NCBI RefSeq assembly: GCF_921293095.1
Contig: NC_060256.1
Span: 88,691,851 to 88,755,850 of the forward strand
Direction of reading: 5' to 3'
Length of the DNA stretch: 64,000 bases
DNA from: Ischnura elegans
Lineage: Eukaryota > Arthropoda > Insecta > Odonata > Coenagrionidae
Part shown: positions 60,501 through 64,000 of the stretch, piece by piece
How the letters are laid out: every line of letters starts with the position of its first letter
How positions within the stretch are numbered: position 1 is the first letter of the stretch
Notes under the pieces: generated by a model
Told to the model about the DNA's origin: nothing
What the model saw: the letters and a program-made list of their open reading frames with translations, nothing else
Databases searched by the model: none
Program-made: the position numbers and the translations under genes

Positions 60501-62828
60501 CTCTTCCGCCTACAGAGAGGCCAGAAAGCTGAAAAAAAAGGAATACAAGCAAGTCAGAAGATACTTGTACTCCTGGGCAGTTCTTAAAAATAAATTGCAG
60601 AAATATGTATGCATGTGGCTGATGCATTTAATACTATCTACCCAAATCTAAGCCAAAAAGAATCAGTATCGACATATATCCCACAAAACCTAAGTTGAAG
60701 AATTTTCTACGGTATGATTCATACAAGCAGAATCAATCACTTGAGTGGTAAGTTGGTGTATTATTTTAGTTAGTGTTGGAGAATATCCAAACAAGAATTA
60801 TTGATGGTTTTTAGAAATTAAGGAATGAAAACTGCAAAAATTAGGTTAAGAACCAGAACTGAGGCCAAGAATAAATACAAGGAGCCAAACTGGAATCAGA
60901 ACTGTCTAAAAAGTGGAACCTATGCCTCCTTAATTTCAATTCAATAAAAAAAGTTATGTTAGACCCTGCTCACTGCTGAGATAAGACCATAAATATAATA
61001 GACAAAACATTCATACAAGGAAAAAAGTAACTAATGCACAGACTGAATTTAAAACAAACTAAAAAGACTAGCTACACACAAACCTTTTCCCAAAGTTGCA
61101 TTGCTTTCAAGAAATCCAAATATATTTCCAGAGCCTTCTGCTTTCCCTGAAGCTGGTTCAATATTTGGAGGGAGGATGAGGTCTTGAGGCTCACTGTTAG
61201 AAGACAATATTAAACAAATAAAAAGTGAAAAATGTGAGTACACAGTGTAAAATGAACTTGAAATTTATTGAAAATATTATAGGTAATATATACTTAGAAA
61301 ACAACTGCAACATATAGTTTAACAGACGTTAAAAACCATTGTTTCAACAACAAACAATGACAACGCTATAGGCTCATACATTTTAATTGATTATTTCACA
61401 ATATGGATAAATATTCTTTGGATTTATACGTCACCAATGACACACATCAGTCATTATCTGTAAATTTACATGCATATTTGATTCCAGGAGATATAACTGC
61501 CACAAGATATTCATATTTTTTCAAAATTATCTCTAAAAATTAAATGAAATTTTACGAAACAAAAAGAAAAAATTCAGCCACTACCGCAATTAACCACAGC
61601 ATAGAAACTTTTACCACAATATTAACTCAGAATTTAGGAAATTCTTTATTTGCAAGTAAGTTTGTATTTAAAAGGGAGATGAATGTGCTCAACCTGTTGA
61701 CTGCTTCGAATCCGACCACCGGGGGTCGCCATCAGGGACTTCATCAATGATATTCAAGCTGGCAGACACAACCACCTGGTCCAATGGCCTGTCAACATCT
61801 GGTTTCCCGGACACTTCCAAACGTGAGCTCCGCCCCATAGCAGACTCTGAGAATAAGTCCTGGAGGAGGGCTTCACACTTGGCCTGCAAACATTCAAAAA
61901 CTTTCAGAACATAGGTGTGTAGTAAATAATCGAACATCTTTGTGTTTGTTAGCACAACAGTTGGAATTTAAGGCTAAGGGACATCTTGTTGCAGAACATG
62001 AAATGCACACCACTTTTGCAAGTCCTTCATACCACTTCCATTGTTGCCGTTTCACCGCCATTGCAAATAGACGTGAGTAAACAGAATCTGTGTTTTATTT
62101 GTTGATCCACTCTATTTTACATCAATTGTCTAAAAAAATCCACTAACCAATTTGAAACTATCCAATCATAATCACAAAACAACTGGTAAATTTCCTTATA
62201 AAACATTAATTAAGTAAAGAGGTTGTGAATTCAATCAAGAACTCATATTAAAAAAGCATACAAAAATTTAATAAACTTGTAATTAAGGAAAAAGTACATT
62301 GTGAACTATAGTGAAGTACTTAGAACCACTCACTACAACAACAACAGTAATAAACAAACATCTACTGCTTGAGAGCAACTTCAAAACGTTTTTTCTTTTG
62401 TGTTTGAAAAATAAAGAGACCCAGATTTTCCATTTAATGCATAAGATATCACAAAACACTAATAAGGTCTGACCAAAGGAAAAACCTCAGCATCTGGCTT
62501 ACATTTAAGAGTAAAAAAAAAAGAACTCATTTATAAAACTGAATGTTACTTACAATGTCAATGTAAAGCATTACCATTGTAAGTGAACACTTATGAAACA
62601 CACCATTTAAAAACATAAAACTGAACTGCATATTAACAGTCAGGCACAACTTTAATATTCCACACTATACTTACCCTATCTTTTCTAACATAGTTCAAAA
62701 AGGCAGCTTTCAGTTTAGTAGTGCTATCCTTGTTTACTGACATCTCTTCCAGTTCAGCCATTGACACGGTAAGACCATCAGAAAACAGCAGGGACTGCTC
62801 CGAAACATTACTGTCTTCCATTATTGAA
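24432..62828 (-). CDS. NUP133: Nuclear pore complex protein Nup133, C-terminal 721 codons (14 exons, 5' end outside window)
   Basis: Nup133 is a scaffold nucleoporin of the Y-shaped Nup107-Nup160 complex, which builds the cytoplasmic and nuclear rings of the pore; its C-terminal alpha-solenoid docks on Nup107. I joined exons 62675-62828, 61694-61883, 61084-61193, 60422-60528, 60184-60283, 56540-56659, 56284-56418, 52287-52488, 44679-44812, 36141-36506, 34412-34603, 30352-30455, 26209-26330 and 24432-24562. All have AG acceptors and GT donors and all phases agree, with no internal stop. Landmarks shared with vertebrate Nup133, as I recall it, are KLKAAFLNYVRKD, DPRWSDS, EHEEKLVAAI, HNALLD, EYLPWTA, AEKFCDFEALV, MPVLTPAEII and YEFSKALDLL. 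The first seven exons start in the loop just before the solenoid; the N-terminal beta-propeller (about 500 residues in the human protein) is not in the window. Introns total about 36 kb and are full of transposons, while the coding exons are intact, so the gene looks functional. Confidence 0.95.
24563..26208 (-). other. NUP133 intron m/n
   Basis: Contains one hAT-type MITE (25207-25506) and a small dispersed repeat near 25815-25960 shared with 18940-19075. Otherwise AT-rich with nothing recognised. Confidence 0.8.
25207..25506 (+). mobile_element. hAT-type MITE family H1, complete
   Basis: Starts CAGTGGTGCAGTGA and ends TAGCTGCACCCCTG, flanked by the perfect octamer GAAGAGCT at 25199-25206 and 25507-25514. 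Same body as 5156-5457. Confidence 0.92.
26209..26330 (-). CDS. NUP133: NUP133 exon m
   Basis: 122 nt, acceptor aattttccag, donor ATGG|GTGAGT. Encodes LTVWCRAILRDKWLDVDS ... FFKLVELSLLMG, matching 'LEILCKALQRDNW...F.K.L..L...G'. Confidence 0.95.
27494..27692 (+). repeat. tRNA-derived SINE family S3, plus copy
   Basis: Starts GGCTTCGGTGGCGGTGGGG, continues through a decayed tRNA part and the body 'aaccccgatgtaa...tgttttcggtgg', and ends in an AT-rich tail. It matches 28205-28411 on the other strand. Confidence 0.75.
27860..28006. repeat. Duplicated 145-bp segment, copy 1
   Basis: 'atgagttcagagagaagatt ... cagtaaactcctgattatc' is almost identical to 42911-43055. The shared block ends in CAGTAAACTCCTGATTATC, which resembles a pogo/Tigger terminus. 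A 49-codon frame crosses it. Confidence 0.8.
28205..28411 (-). repeat. tRNA-derived SINE family S3, minus copy
   Basis: On the minus strand it reads GGCCTCGGTGGCGGCAGGG (A-box side), 'GGTCGTGGGTTTGAGTCCCG' (B box), then the body with 'ccccgatgtaaaaggccaat' and 'gttttcggtgg'. It is the best-preserved copy of the family, about 205 bp. Confidence 0.8.
28640..29560 (+). pseudogene. Decayed hAT (ZBED-like) transposase
   Basis: Frames with breaks give, in order, TPSRKRKSTLPTADPTLKSF, TIPSRKYFANKVIPDLYEE, LLSEAKYVALTTDA (with a stop where Trp is expected) and STPIDNY, CLAHTLRLAIKDGIL, and ILDPPFKIIVFQ. These are the ordered landmarks of ZBED/hAT transposases: 'PSR.YF...IP.LY', the first catalytic Asp in 'LT.D.WTS', 'C.AHTL.L' and 'LDPRFK...F'. 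Several frameshifts and stops make it non-functional. Terminal repeats were not located. Confidence 0.85.
29836..30225 (+). mobile_element. Tigger family A, 3' remnant
   Basis: 'aaaaataaccaaaataatggaatggtcacataaatgcacta ... atcaaggttgcactg' corresponds to the last 390 bp of the Tigger A element at 37240-39108 and ends at CACTG followed by TA. The 5' part is missing. Confidence 0.8.
30352..30455 (-). CDS. NUP133: NUP133 exon l
   Basis: 104 nt, acceptor gtgtttcag, donor TG|GTGAGT. Encodes LYIADECEEATEYEFSKALD and the following LLPMIENNEE, aligning to '[25 protein letters not shown]'-type sequence (family recollection). Confidence 0.97.
31996..33327 (-). mobile_element. MITE family G, reverse copy interrupted by another family G copy
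   Basis: Left end AATAGGGTGGTTTCC at 31996, right end GGAAACTACCCTATT at 33327. The outer copy reads in reverse relative to 10777-11444. It is split inside 'catctatttttcgc|...aaacgaaaagtgaa', where the second copy sits. Outer length without the insert is about 665 bp. Confidence 0.85.
32105..32773 (+). mobile_element. MITE family G, nested copy
   Basis: Complete element with ends AATAGGGTGGTTTCC and AAACCACCCTATT, inserted in opposite orientation into the outer copy. Same interior landmarks as 10777-11444. The plus frame 32482-32697 inside it is not conserved in other copies. Confidence 0.88.
33345..33435 (-). repeat. tRNA-derived SINE (family S4)
   Basis: Minus strand: 'GATGTGGTGGCTAGAGAGTTGG' (A-box side) and 'GGTTCAAATCCGGGC' (B box). 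No proper acceptor stem, so not a tRNA gene. Confidence 0.6.
33702..33845. repeat. Duplicated segment pair, copy 1 (second at 43652-43795)
   Basis: 'gcagataaatgcgtggacag' and 'tctgcgagtgactggccttg' with downstream 'atcgatttttct...gatc...aatcgtagtt' recur at 43652-43795. Dispersed repeat of unknown class. Confidence 0.7.
34412..34603 (-). CDS. NUP133: NUP133 exon k
   Basis: 192 nt, acceptor atgttgcag, donor AAA|GTAAGT. Encodes YMLSMAKLALLA, SQENLPES and MPVLTPAEIIK, aligning to 'LLGLSKLAALA...HQETLPE...MPVLTAPQLI'. Confidence 0.97.
34604..36140 (-). other. NUP133 intron j/k
   Basis: AT-rich; the only recognised feature is the family C1 element at 35854-36067, immediately 3' of exon j. Confidence 0.8.
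35854..36067. mobile_element. MITE family C1, copy with CAACAGTAACTG core array
   Basis: Ends CCCTTAGTGAAAAAACTGTT and AACACTTTTTTCGCTAAGGG. The interior is an array of about 20-bp units 'actgttgaaaatccaacagta', each itself palindromic. The same ends and core occur at 6632-6892. It lies 73 bp from exon j, on its intron side. Confidence 0.8.
36141..36506 (-). CDS. NUP133: NUP133 exon j, with lineage-specific insertion
   Basis: 366 nt, acceptor catcggcag, donor AAG|GTGTGT. Starts GFSNFLYAWYMREHKQGELL (family '[20 protein letters not shown]') and resumes at FLSNHPSISWMLNVFDGE. The roughly 50 residues between (Gly/Pro/Arg-rich) have no counterpart in vertebrate Nup133 as I remember it. The minus-strand open frame continues into the intron and a repeat to 35901, which is not coding. 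Confidence 0.95.
36635..36936 (+). mobile_element. hAT-type MITE family H1, complete
   Basis: CAGTGGCGCAGCGA ... TAGCTGCGCCCCTG, flanked by the perfect octamer TCACATGC at 36627-36634 and 36937-36944. 302 bp. Confidence 0.93.
37080..37215. repeat. Fragment related to the fold-back element at 41903
   Basis: 'aatgcccatggtaaacg', 'ttccagaaactgaaacctcaaaatta' and 'ggggggactatattcag' correspond to end and arm sequences of 41903-42378. Partial copy abutting Tigger A. Confidence 0.6.
37240..39108 (+). mobile_element. Tigger/pogo family A element, copy 1 (1.87 kb, TA-flanked)
   Basis: Ends CAGTGGAACCTCGTTAAAGC and TATATCGAGGTTGCACTG, flanked by TA on both sides (37238-37239, 39109-39110), as expected for Tc1/mariner-pogo elements. 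It contains a broken Tigger transposase (37649-38165). A matching element lies inverted at 58147-60017 and a remnant at 29836-30225. Confidence 0.92.
37649..38165 (+). pseudogene. Tigger A transposase remnant
   Basis: In reading order: MADTMAKKTPNTSKRENKNK; then RPRNTDDEEFKGALFGWFCP, KSAGISEKGATLKP and KAEYFRDRLRIENFKSAEG followed by a stop; then, after a frame change, NIDETELFYSQLPDKTLAV. The last is the 'ADETGLFFRLLPDKTLA' block with the first catalytic Asp; the middle is the CENP-B-type DNA-binding region ('WF...R..GIPVSGP...KA..FA..LGI.NFKAS.GW'). The HTH start and the C-terminal half of the DDE domain are missing or eroded. Non-functional. Confidence 0.8.
39303..41721 (+). mobile_element. 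Tigger/pogo family B element, copy 1 (2.4 kb, TA-flanked)
   Basis: Ends CAGTAAAACCTCTATGTAG and CGATGTAAAGAGGTTTTACTG, flanked by TA. Subterminal repeats 'agtgaacctctttacatcgtaaacctc' occur twice at the left and again at the right. It encodes a broken transposase (40575-41469). A 0.7-kb derivative is at 62899. Confidence 0.92.
40575..41469 (+). pseudogene. Tigger B transposase remnant
   Basis: 40575-40823 carries the N-terminal CENP-B/psq-type helix-turn-helix (NEGRQKKDVAVTFGIPSFTL then TSILNNRAKI). 40844-40978 carries VVYFPPNTTRKLQPLDQGII followed by SLVKRHYRK, the block holding the last catalytic Asp (QPLDQG) of pogo-type DDD transposases. 41209-41469 is an acidic C-terminus. The central DDE domain is deleted and the pieces are in different frames. 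Non-functional. Confidence 0.88.
41903..42378. mobile_element. Large fold-back element, arms about 200 bp
   Basis: Left arm from 'atagtcccccccccc' through 'gctcgggagtgttgcctgagattccgctttgacccctcaaacgcctcccctcaaac' pairs with the right arm ending 'gggggactatatt'. The centre is near 42161, with 'ggaactaactgc' and 'gcagttagttcc' flanking a 40-bp loop. A 60-bp block in the left arm is absent from the right. Non-coding; the minus frame 41883-42194 is a by-product. Confidence 0.85.
42911..43055. repeat. Duplicated 145-bp segment, copy 2
   Basis: Nearly identical to 27860-28006 (few substitutions), including the closing 'agtaaactcctgattatc'. Confidence 0.8.
43125..43235 (-). repeat. tRNA-derived SINE family S2, best tRNA-like copy
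   Basis: Minus strand: 'GCCTCTGTTGCTTCACTGGC' (A-box side), then 'GGATCCGGGTTCGAATCCCG' (B box) and 'gtcaagccat'. The T-arm is perfect (CCGGG/CCCGG). The acceptor and anticodon stems do not pair well, and similar copies occur at 53600 and 21868, so it is a SINE. Confidence 0.7.
43652..43795. repeat. Duplicated segment pair, copy 2
   Basis: Matches 33702-33845 ('cagataaatgcgtggacag' and following) with small differences. Confidence 0.7.
44679..44812 (-). CDS. NUP133: NUP133 exon i
   Basis: 134 nt, acceptor attttctag, donor CAG|GTATGT. Encodes DEKEYERAAVLAEKFCDFEA and the following LV, then CDITGNDERLSEYQEKF, the most conserved solenoid stretch of the family. Confidence 0.97.
45167..45781. 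mobile_element. Tigger-type MITE family C, TA-flanked (615 bp)
   Basis: Ends CAGTAGATTCCGGTTAATTG and CATTAAATGGAATCTACTG, each bordered by TA. Subterminal repeats 'aagcggctgcccca' occur at both ends. No transposase frame remains. Confidence 0.85.
47371..48327. mobile_element. TA-flanked element nested in the hAT (CAGGCGGTCCTCGAC ends)
   Basis: Ends CAGGCGGTCCTCGACTTTCG and CGAAAGTCGGGGACCGCCTG, flanked by TA. 'ctcgactttcgtacaattcg' is repeated subterminally at both ends. The layout is typical of pogo/Tigger-type MITEs. No coding region recognised. Confidence 0.88.
49300..49660 (+). pseudogene. hAT transposase C-terminal region remnant
   Basis: Frames give EPVTGLWSRYSDAFG, EAEMEAYLSEM, FPGKYWKTCISYPRVKVLAN and RFLAIPPSPVFSERHLVLQD, matching the hAT dimerisation domain ('EL..YL.E......PL.WW......P.L..LA...L.IPATS..SER.FS.AG'). 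Frameshift between the first two pieces and a stop after KYVK; non-functional. The rest of the transposase is gone. Confidence 0.85.
50060..50520 (-). pseudogene. Non-LTR retrotransposon RT C-terminal fragment (Jockey/I/CR1-like)
   Basis: Minus-strand frames read MFGFVWIHSHMS, LAYITLVRHALKYCSLVWFH and NMTDVKRVQN, matching the LINE block 'LGFI.R......LY.SLVRP.LEYCS.VW.P.....I..IE.VQ..F'. In another frame, SYLLFLINLWVPSVHSRSHY matches the 'LLSLI.FRVP.R..R' block near the ORF end. Frames are broken. It differs from LINE L1w. Confidence 0.7.
52287..52488 (-). CDS. NUP133: NUP133 exon h
   Basis: 202 nt, acceptor ctgttctag, donor TCT|GTAAGT. Residues LRNQLYDQLVSLVDIILDGC and the following LES match 'LRN...EQLVALIDCFLDG...QL.S'. 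Ends one base into a codon, completed by exon i. Confidence 0.95.
52625..52873. repeat. Inverted pair of tRNA-derived SINEs forming a palindrome
   Basis: Left arm 'gttaaatacaccaaaggatg...atatttgacttagccgggat' (minus-oriented) pairs with the right arm ending 'cggctaagtcaaatat...ggtgtatttaac'. Each arm carries a B box (GGTTCGTATCCC on the left minus strand, GGGTTCGAATCCC on the right plus strand). Arms of about 95 bp match with few differences. Confidence 0.85.
52972..55183. mobile_element. TA-flanked pogo/Tigger-type element (2.2 kb)
   Basis: Ends CAGTGGAATCCTGATTTAAG and TTAAATCCGGATCCGACTG, bordered by TA. Subterminal 'acactaaatgcag'-type repeats at the left correspond to 'cgctaaat..ggaaaaacg' repeats at the right. 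Internal frames (for example 54329-54517) are not recognised. It carries a SINE at 53600. Confidence 0.75.
53600..53690 (-). repeat. tRNA-derived SINE family S2, truncated
   Basis: 'cacagagaaaaaatcat..gccttgaccgggattcgaacccggatcc' matches 43125-43200; the A-box half is lost. Confidence 0.7.
56284..56418 (-). CDS. NUP133: NUP133 exon g
   Basis: 135 nt, acceptor tttatacag, donor CAG|GTACCT. Encodes TVLQDVMNFRKQND and the family signature EYLPWTASSG. Confidence 0.93.
56540..56659 (-). CDS. NUP133: NUP133 exon f
   Basis: 120 nt, phase 0 at both ends. Encodes VSKVHEAIPVLCQYSEEVVQ and STLAEANTIIL, matching the region around 'REVSQVD...EE.....V..VN.IL'. Confidence 0.92.
56660..60183 (-). other. 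NUP133 intron e/f (3.5 kb)
   Basis: Contains Tigger A copy 2. A lone Tigger-like end (CAGTAGAAGATCAATAATCCC at 57539) has no partner in view. The rest of 56660-58146 is featureless. Confidence 0.75.
58147..60017 (-). mobile_element. Tigger/pogo family A element, copy 2 (inverted relative to copy 1)
   Basis: On the plus strand it begins CAGTGCACTCTCGATATAACG and ends CTTTAACGAGGTTCCACTG, flanked by TA. It matches copy 1 in reverse over the whole length, including the broken transposase (about 59090-59610, minus strand, with the same GW stop after SAEG or its local variant). Mutual divergence is low. Confidence 0.92.
60184..60283 (-). CDS. NUP133: NUP133 exon e
   Basis: 100 nt, acceptor cccttgcag, donor GAG|GTTAGT. 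Residues HNALLDPVIKRVQ ... THIDLFFKE match the family's 'TPADVFFREVSQVD' helix leading into exon f. Confidence 0.92.
60422..60528 (-). CDS. NUP133: NUP133 exon d
   Basis: 107 nt, acceptor ctttttttcag, donor GT|GTGAGT. Encodes LSGLSVGGRVVSTCHVLAEH and EEKLVAAISLKTLHP, the conserved 'EHAEKL.AAI.L' helix. Confidence 0.92.
61084..61193 (-). CDS. NUP133: NUP133 exon c
   Basis: 110 nt, acceptor cttctaacag, donor AAG|GTTTGT. The correct frame (two bases completing a Val, then SLKTSSSLQILNQLQGKQK and ALEIYLDFLKAMQLWEK) is not the longest open frame; phase and family similarity (L..QLEDK..A...F.DFL...GL) decide it. Confidence 0.9.
61694..61883 (-). CDS. NUP133: NUP133 exon b
   Basis: Acceptor tgtttgcag; 190 nt, ends after one base of a codon at donor ACAG|GTTGAG, which is weaker than the others. 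Residues AKCEALLQDLFSES ... IIDEVPDGDPRWSDSKQST match the family's 'DDYPASDPRWAES' region. Confidence 0.9.
62675..62828 (-). CDS. NUP133: NUP133 exon a (first in window)
   Basis: Acceptor cttcgactag, donor AGG|GTAAGT; begins with the last base of a split codon. It encodes the linker after the propeller, Ser/Glu-rich (VSEQSLLFSDG), then TKLKAAFLNYVRKDR, the first solenoid helix. An ATG at 62821 could be mistaken for the gene start, but the family needs about 500 further residues upstream. Confidence 0.85.
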
Positions 62829-62898
62829 CTAGTCGAAGAAAATATACAAAATATTGTAACGTTTAAATTTCCTCTTTTTCTTCACAAATACAATTTTA

Positions 62899-63603
62899 CA
62901 GTAAAACCTCTATGAAGTGAACCTCTTTACATCATAAACCTCCACACTTCATACCACCCCTACGGTCCTGTCTGCTTTACATGTAAATTTATAGGCAAAC
63001 CTCTTTGTAGTGAACCTCTTTATATCGTAAAACCTCCACTTATCATACCAAGGAGATACCCCCAAGAAGGCCTAACTACCTCCGCAAATTGTACCGAGAC
63101 AACAAGAGACCATTAATGCAGCCGTGATTACGTACGTGGAATGACATTTTCAGCAATAAATTTTTCATTCTTTTTTTTTCTTACATACCTTACTATGCTG
63201 TAATTTTCACGTTAATCATTAGTCGTGGCCATTTTGTTCAATATGAGAGTAACAGTAAATACCTAACAACAAATAAGAAAAAAGGTATCCAACTATCCTA
63301 AGTGAGAAATAAAATCATTTTAAGTGACTGTTGAATTAAGAGAGATTACATAGTTTTCTCTCGAATCATGGTAAAAATCATGCGATAGCGCTCGCTTTCT
63401 GTAATTATTAAATATTTGTTCACTGATGCATTCATGTGTGTTTTAACACATAAATATCAAGGTTTAAAAAACAGTGGTACCTTTCATTTCCGAAGGACAT
63501 GAAAAAATGGTGCCTATCACTGAAACCTCTCTATAGTGAACCTCCATACATCAAATTACCCAAATTTCGGTCCCATCCATTATGATGTAAAAAGGTTTTA
63601 CCG
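62899..63603 (+). mobile_element. Tigger family B deletion derivative (705 bp)
   Basis: Ends CAGTAAAACCTCTATGAAG and TGATGTAAAAAGGTTTTACCG, flanked by TA. It shares left 400 bp and right 150 bp or so with Tigger B (39303-41721) but lacks the transposase. It sits 70 bp upstream of NUP133 exon a, in the next intron. Confidence 0.9.
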
Positions 63604-63605
63604 TA

Positions 63606-63988
63606 TTTCCAACACAATTTATAAATATTTCAGCGAAAACATTGGGATTGCCGATGCTCACATCCGCATGCCACTCTTATCACAACCATACTCCCTTTTC
63701 CCTGTCCCACACCATCATCAACAATTGATCCATTATAGTTTCGCTGTCCATTATTGCCTGACTCACTGTTTTTCTGATATCGTCAACATTACTGTATACT
63801 CCACAAAGGTTCAGAAGTTTTAGACTTATTTTCTGATAAAAGATTAAATTTCCAAACAACTCCTTCAAAATTAGTGAAACTAAACCAAGATTTTTAATTT
63901 TGTTTCAGACCACAAGAGAATGCAAAATCAAGCAAGAGGAGTGAAAAAGACACAGGGAAAGTTCGACAGAAAAATGAGTAATATTATC
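63606..63988 (-). other. Unresolved minus-strand frame upstream of NUP133 exon a
   Basis: A 62-codon frame (63868-63680) reads KELFGNLIFYQK ... VDDIRKTVSQAIM ... MDQLLMMVWDREK. It is faintly like the C-terminal 'DL+.RI..A...I....L...W..' region of mariner-type transposases, but too weak to call. It does not match the Nup133 propeller as I know it. Confidence 0.3.
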
Positions 63989-64000
63989 TAGGGATGAGTC
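63989..64000. mobile_element. Possible hAT terminus cut by the window edge
   Basis: The window ends TAGGGATGAGTC, similar to the hAT ends at 16802 (TAGGGATGG) and 46083 (TAGTGATGGGTC). The partner end is outside, so this is tentative. Confidence 0.3.

Larger units (their letters stand above)
60529..62674 (-). other. Short NUP133 introns a/b, b/c and c/d
   Basis: Between the exons listed, introns of 791, 500 and 555 bp carry no recognised repeat. The 138-bp intron d/e (60284-60421) and 121-bp intron f/g (56419-56539) are likewise clean. Confidence 0.7.

Noticed and set aside
62633-62821. A frame starting with ATG that looks like a complete gene start for Nup133
   Set aside because: An acceptor lies just upstream, the phase implies a split codon, and the family needs a propeller of about 500 residues before this point.

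Overview
The window is eukaryotic nuclear DNA, very probably from an arthropod and most likely an insect. The evidence is a split nucleoporin gene with GT-AG introns, an InaF-motif membrane protein, and dense TA-flanked pogo/Tigger, 8-bp-duplication hAT, tRNA-derived SINE and fold-back elements. Nothing bacterial is present. The arthropod call is an inference from gene and repeat content, and I cannot name the species.

Layout. Positions 1-2645 are a tandem satellite with a unit of about 315 bp. Positions 2.6-12 kb are a repeat-rich spacer holding fold-back elements, hAT-type MITEs, a three-unit structured tandem repeat and LINE 3' ends. Positions 12.1-14.4 kb are GC- and CpG-rich and lead into a short plus-strand open frame with an InaF motif (14368-14736). 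A GC-rich possible second exon of that gene lies at 21310-21617. From 24.3 kb to 62.8 kb the minus strand carries the C-terminal 721 codons of a NUP133 orthologue in 14 exons, ending in a TGA and a poly(A) signal. All 13 internal junctions agree in splice phase. The N-terminal beta-propeller must be encoded to the right of the window.

The NUP133 introns hold most of the remaining DNA. They contain two related 1.87-kb Tigger elements in opposite orientation, a second Tigger family (2.4 kb and a 0.7-kb deletion derivative), smaller TA-flanked elements, a 4-kb hAT element with a perfect 8-bp target duplication and a nested element, a self-nested MITE, decayed LINE and hAT coding fragments, and several SINEs. 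I recognise only two host genes, NUP133 and the InaF-motif gene. They point in convergent directions and nothing suggests a shared function. I found no novel multi-gene system. The observations most worth checking are the structured tandem repeat with covarying hairpins, the inverted Tigger pair that brackets four NUP133 exons, and the MITE with a core of short palindromic repeats.
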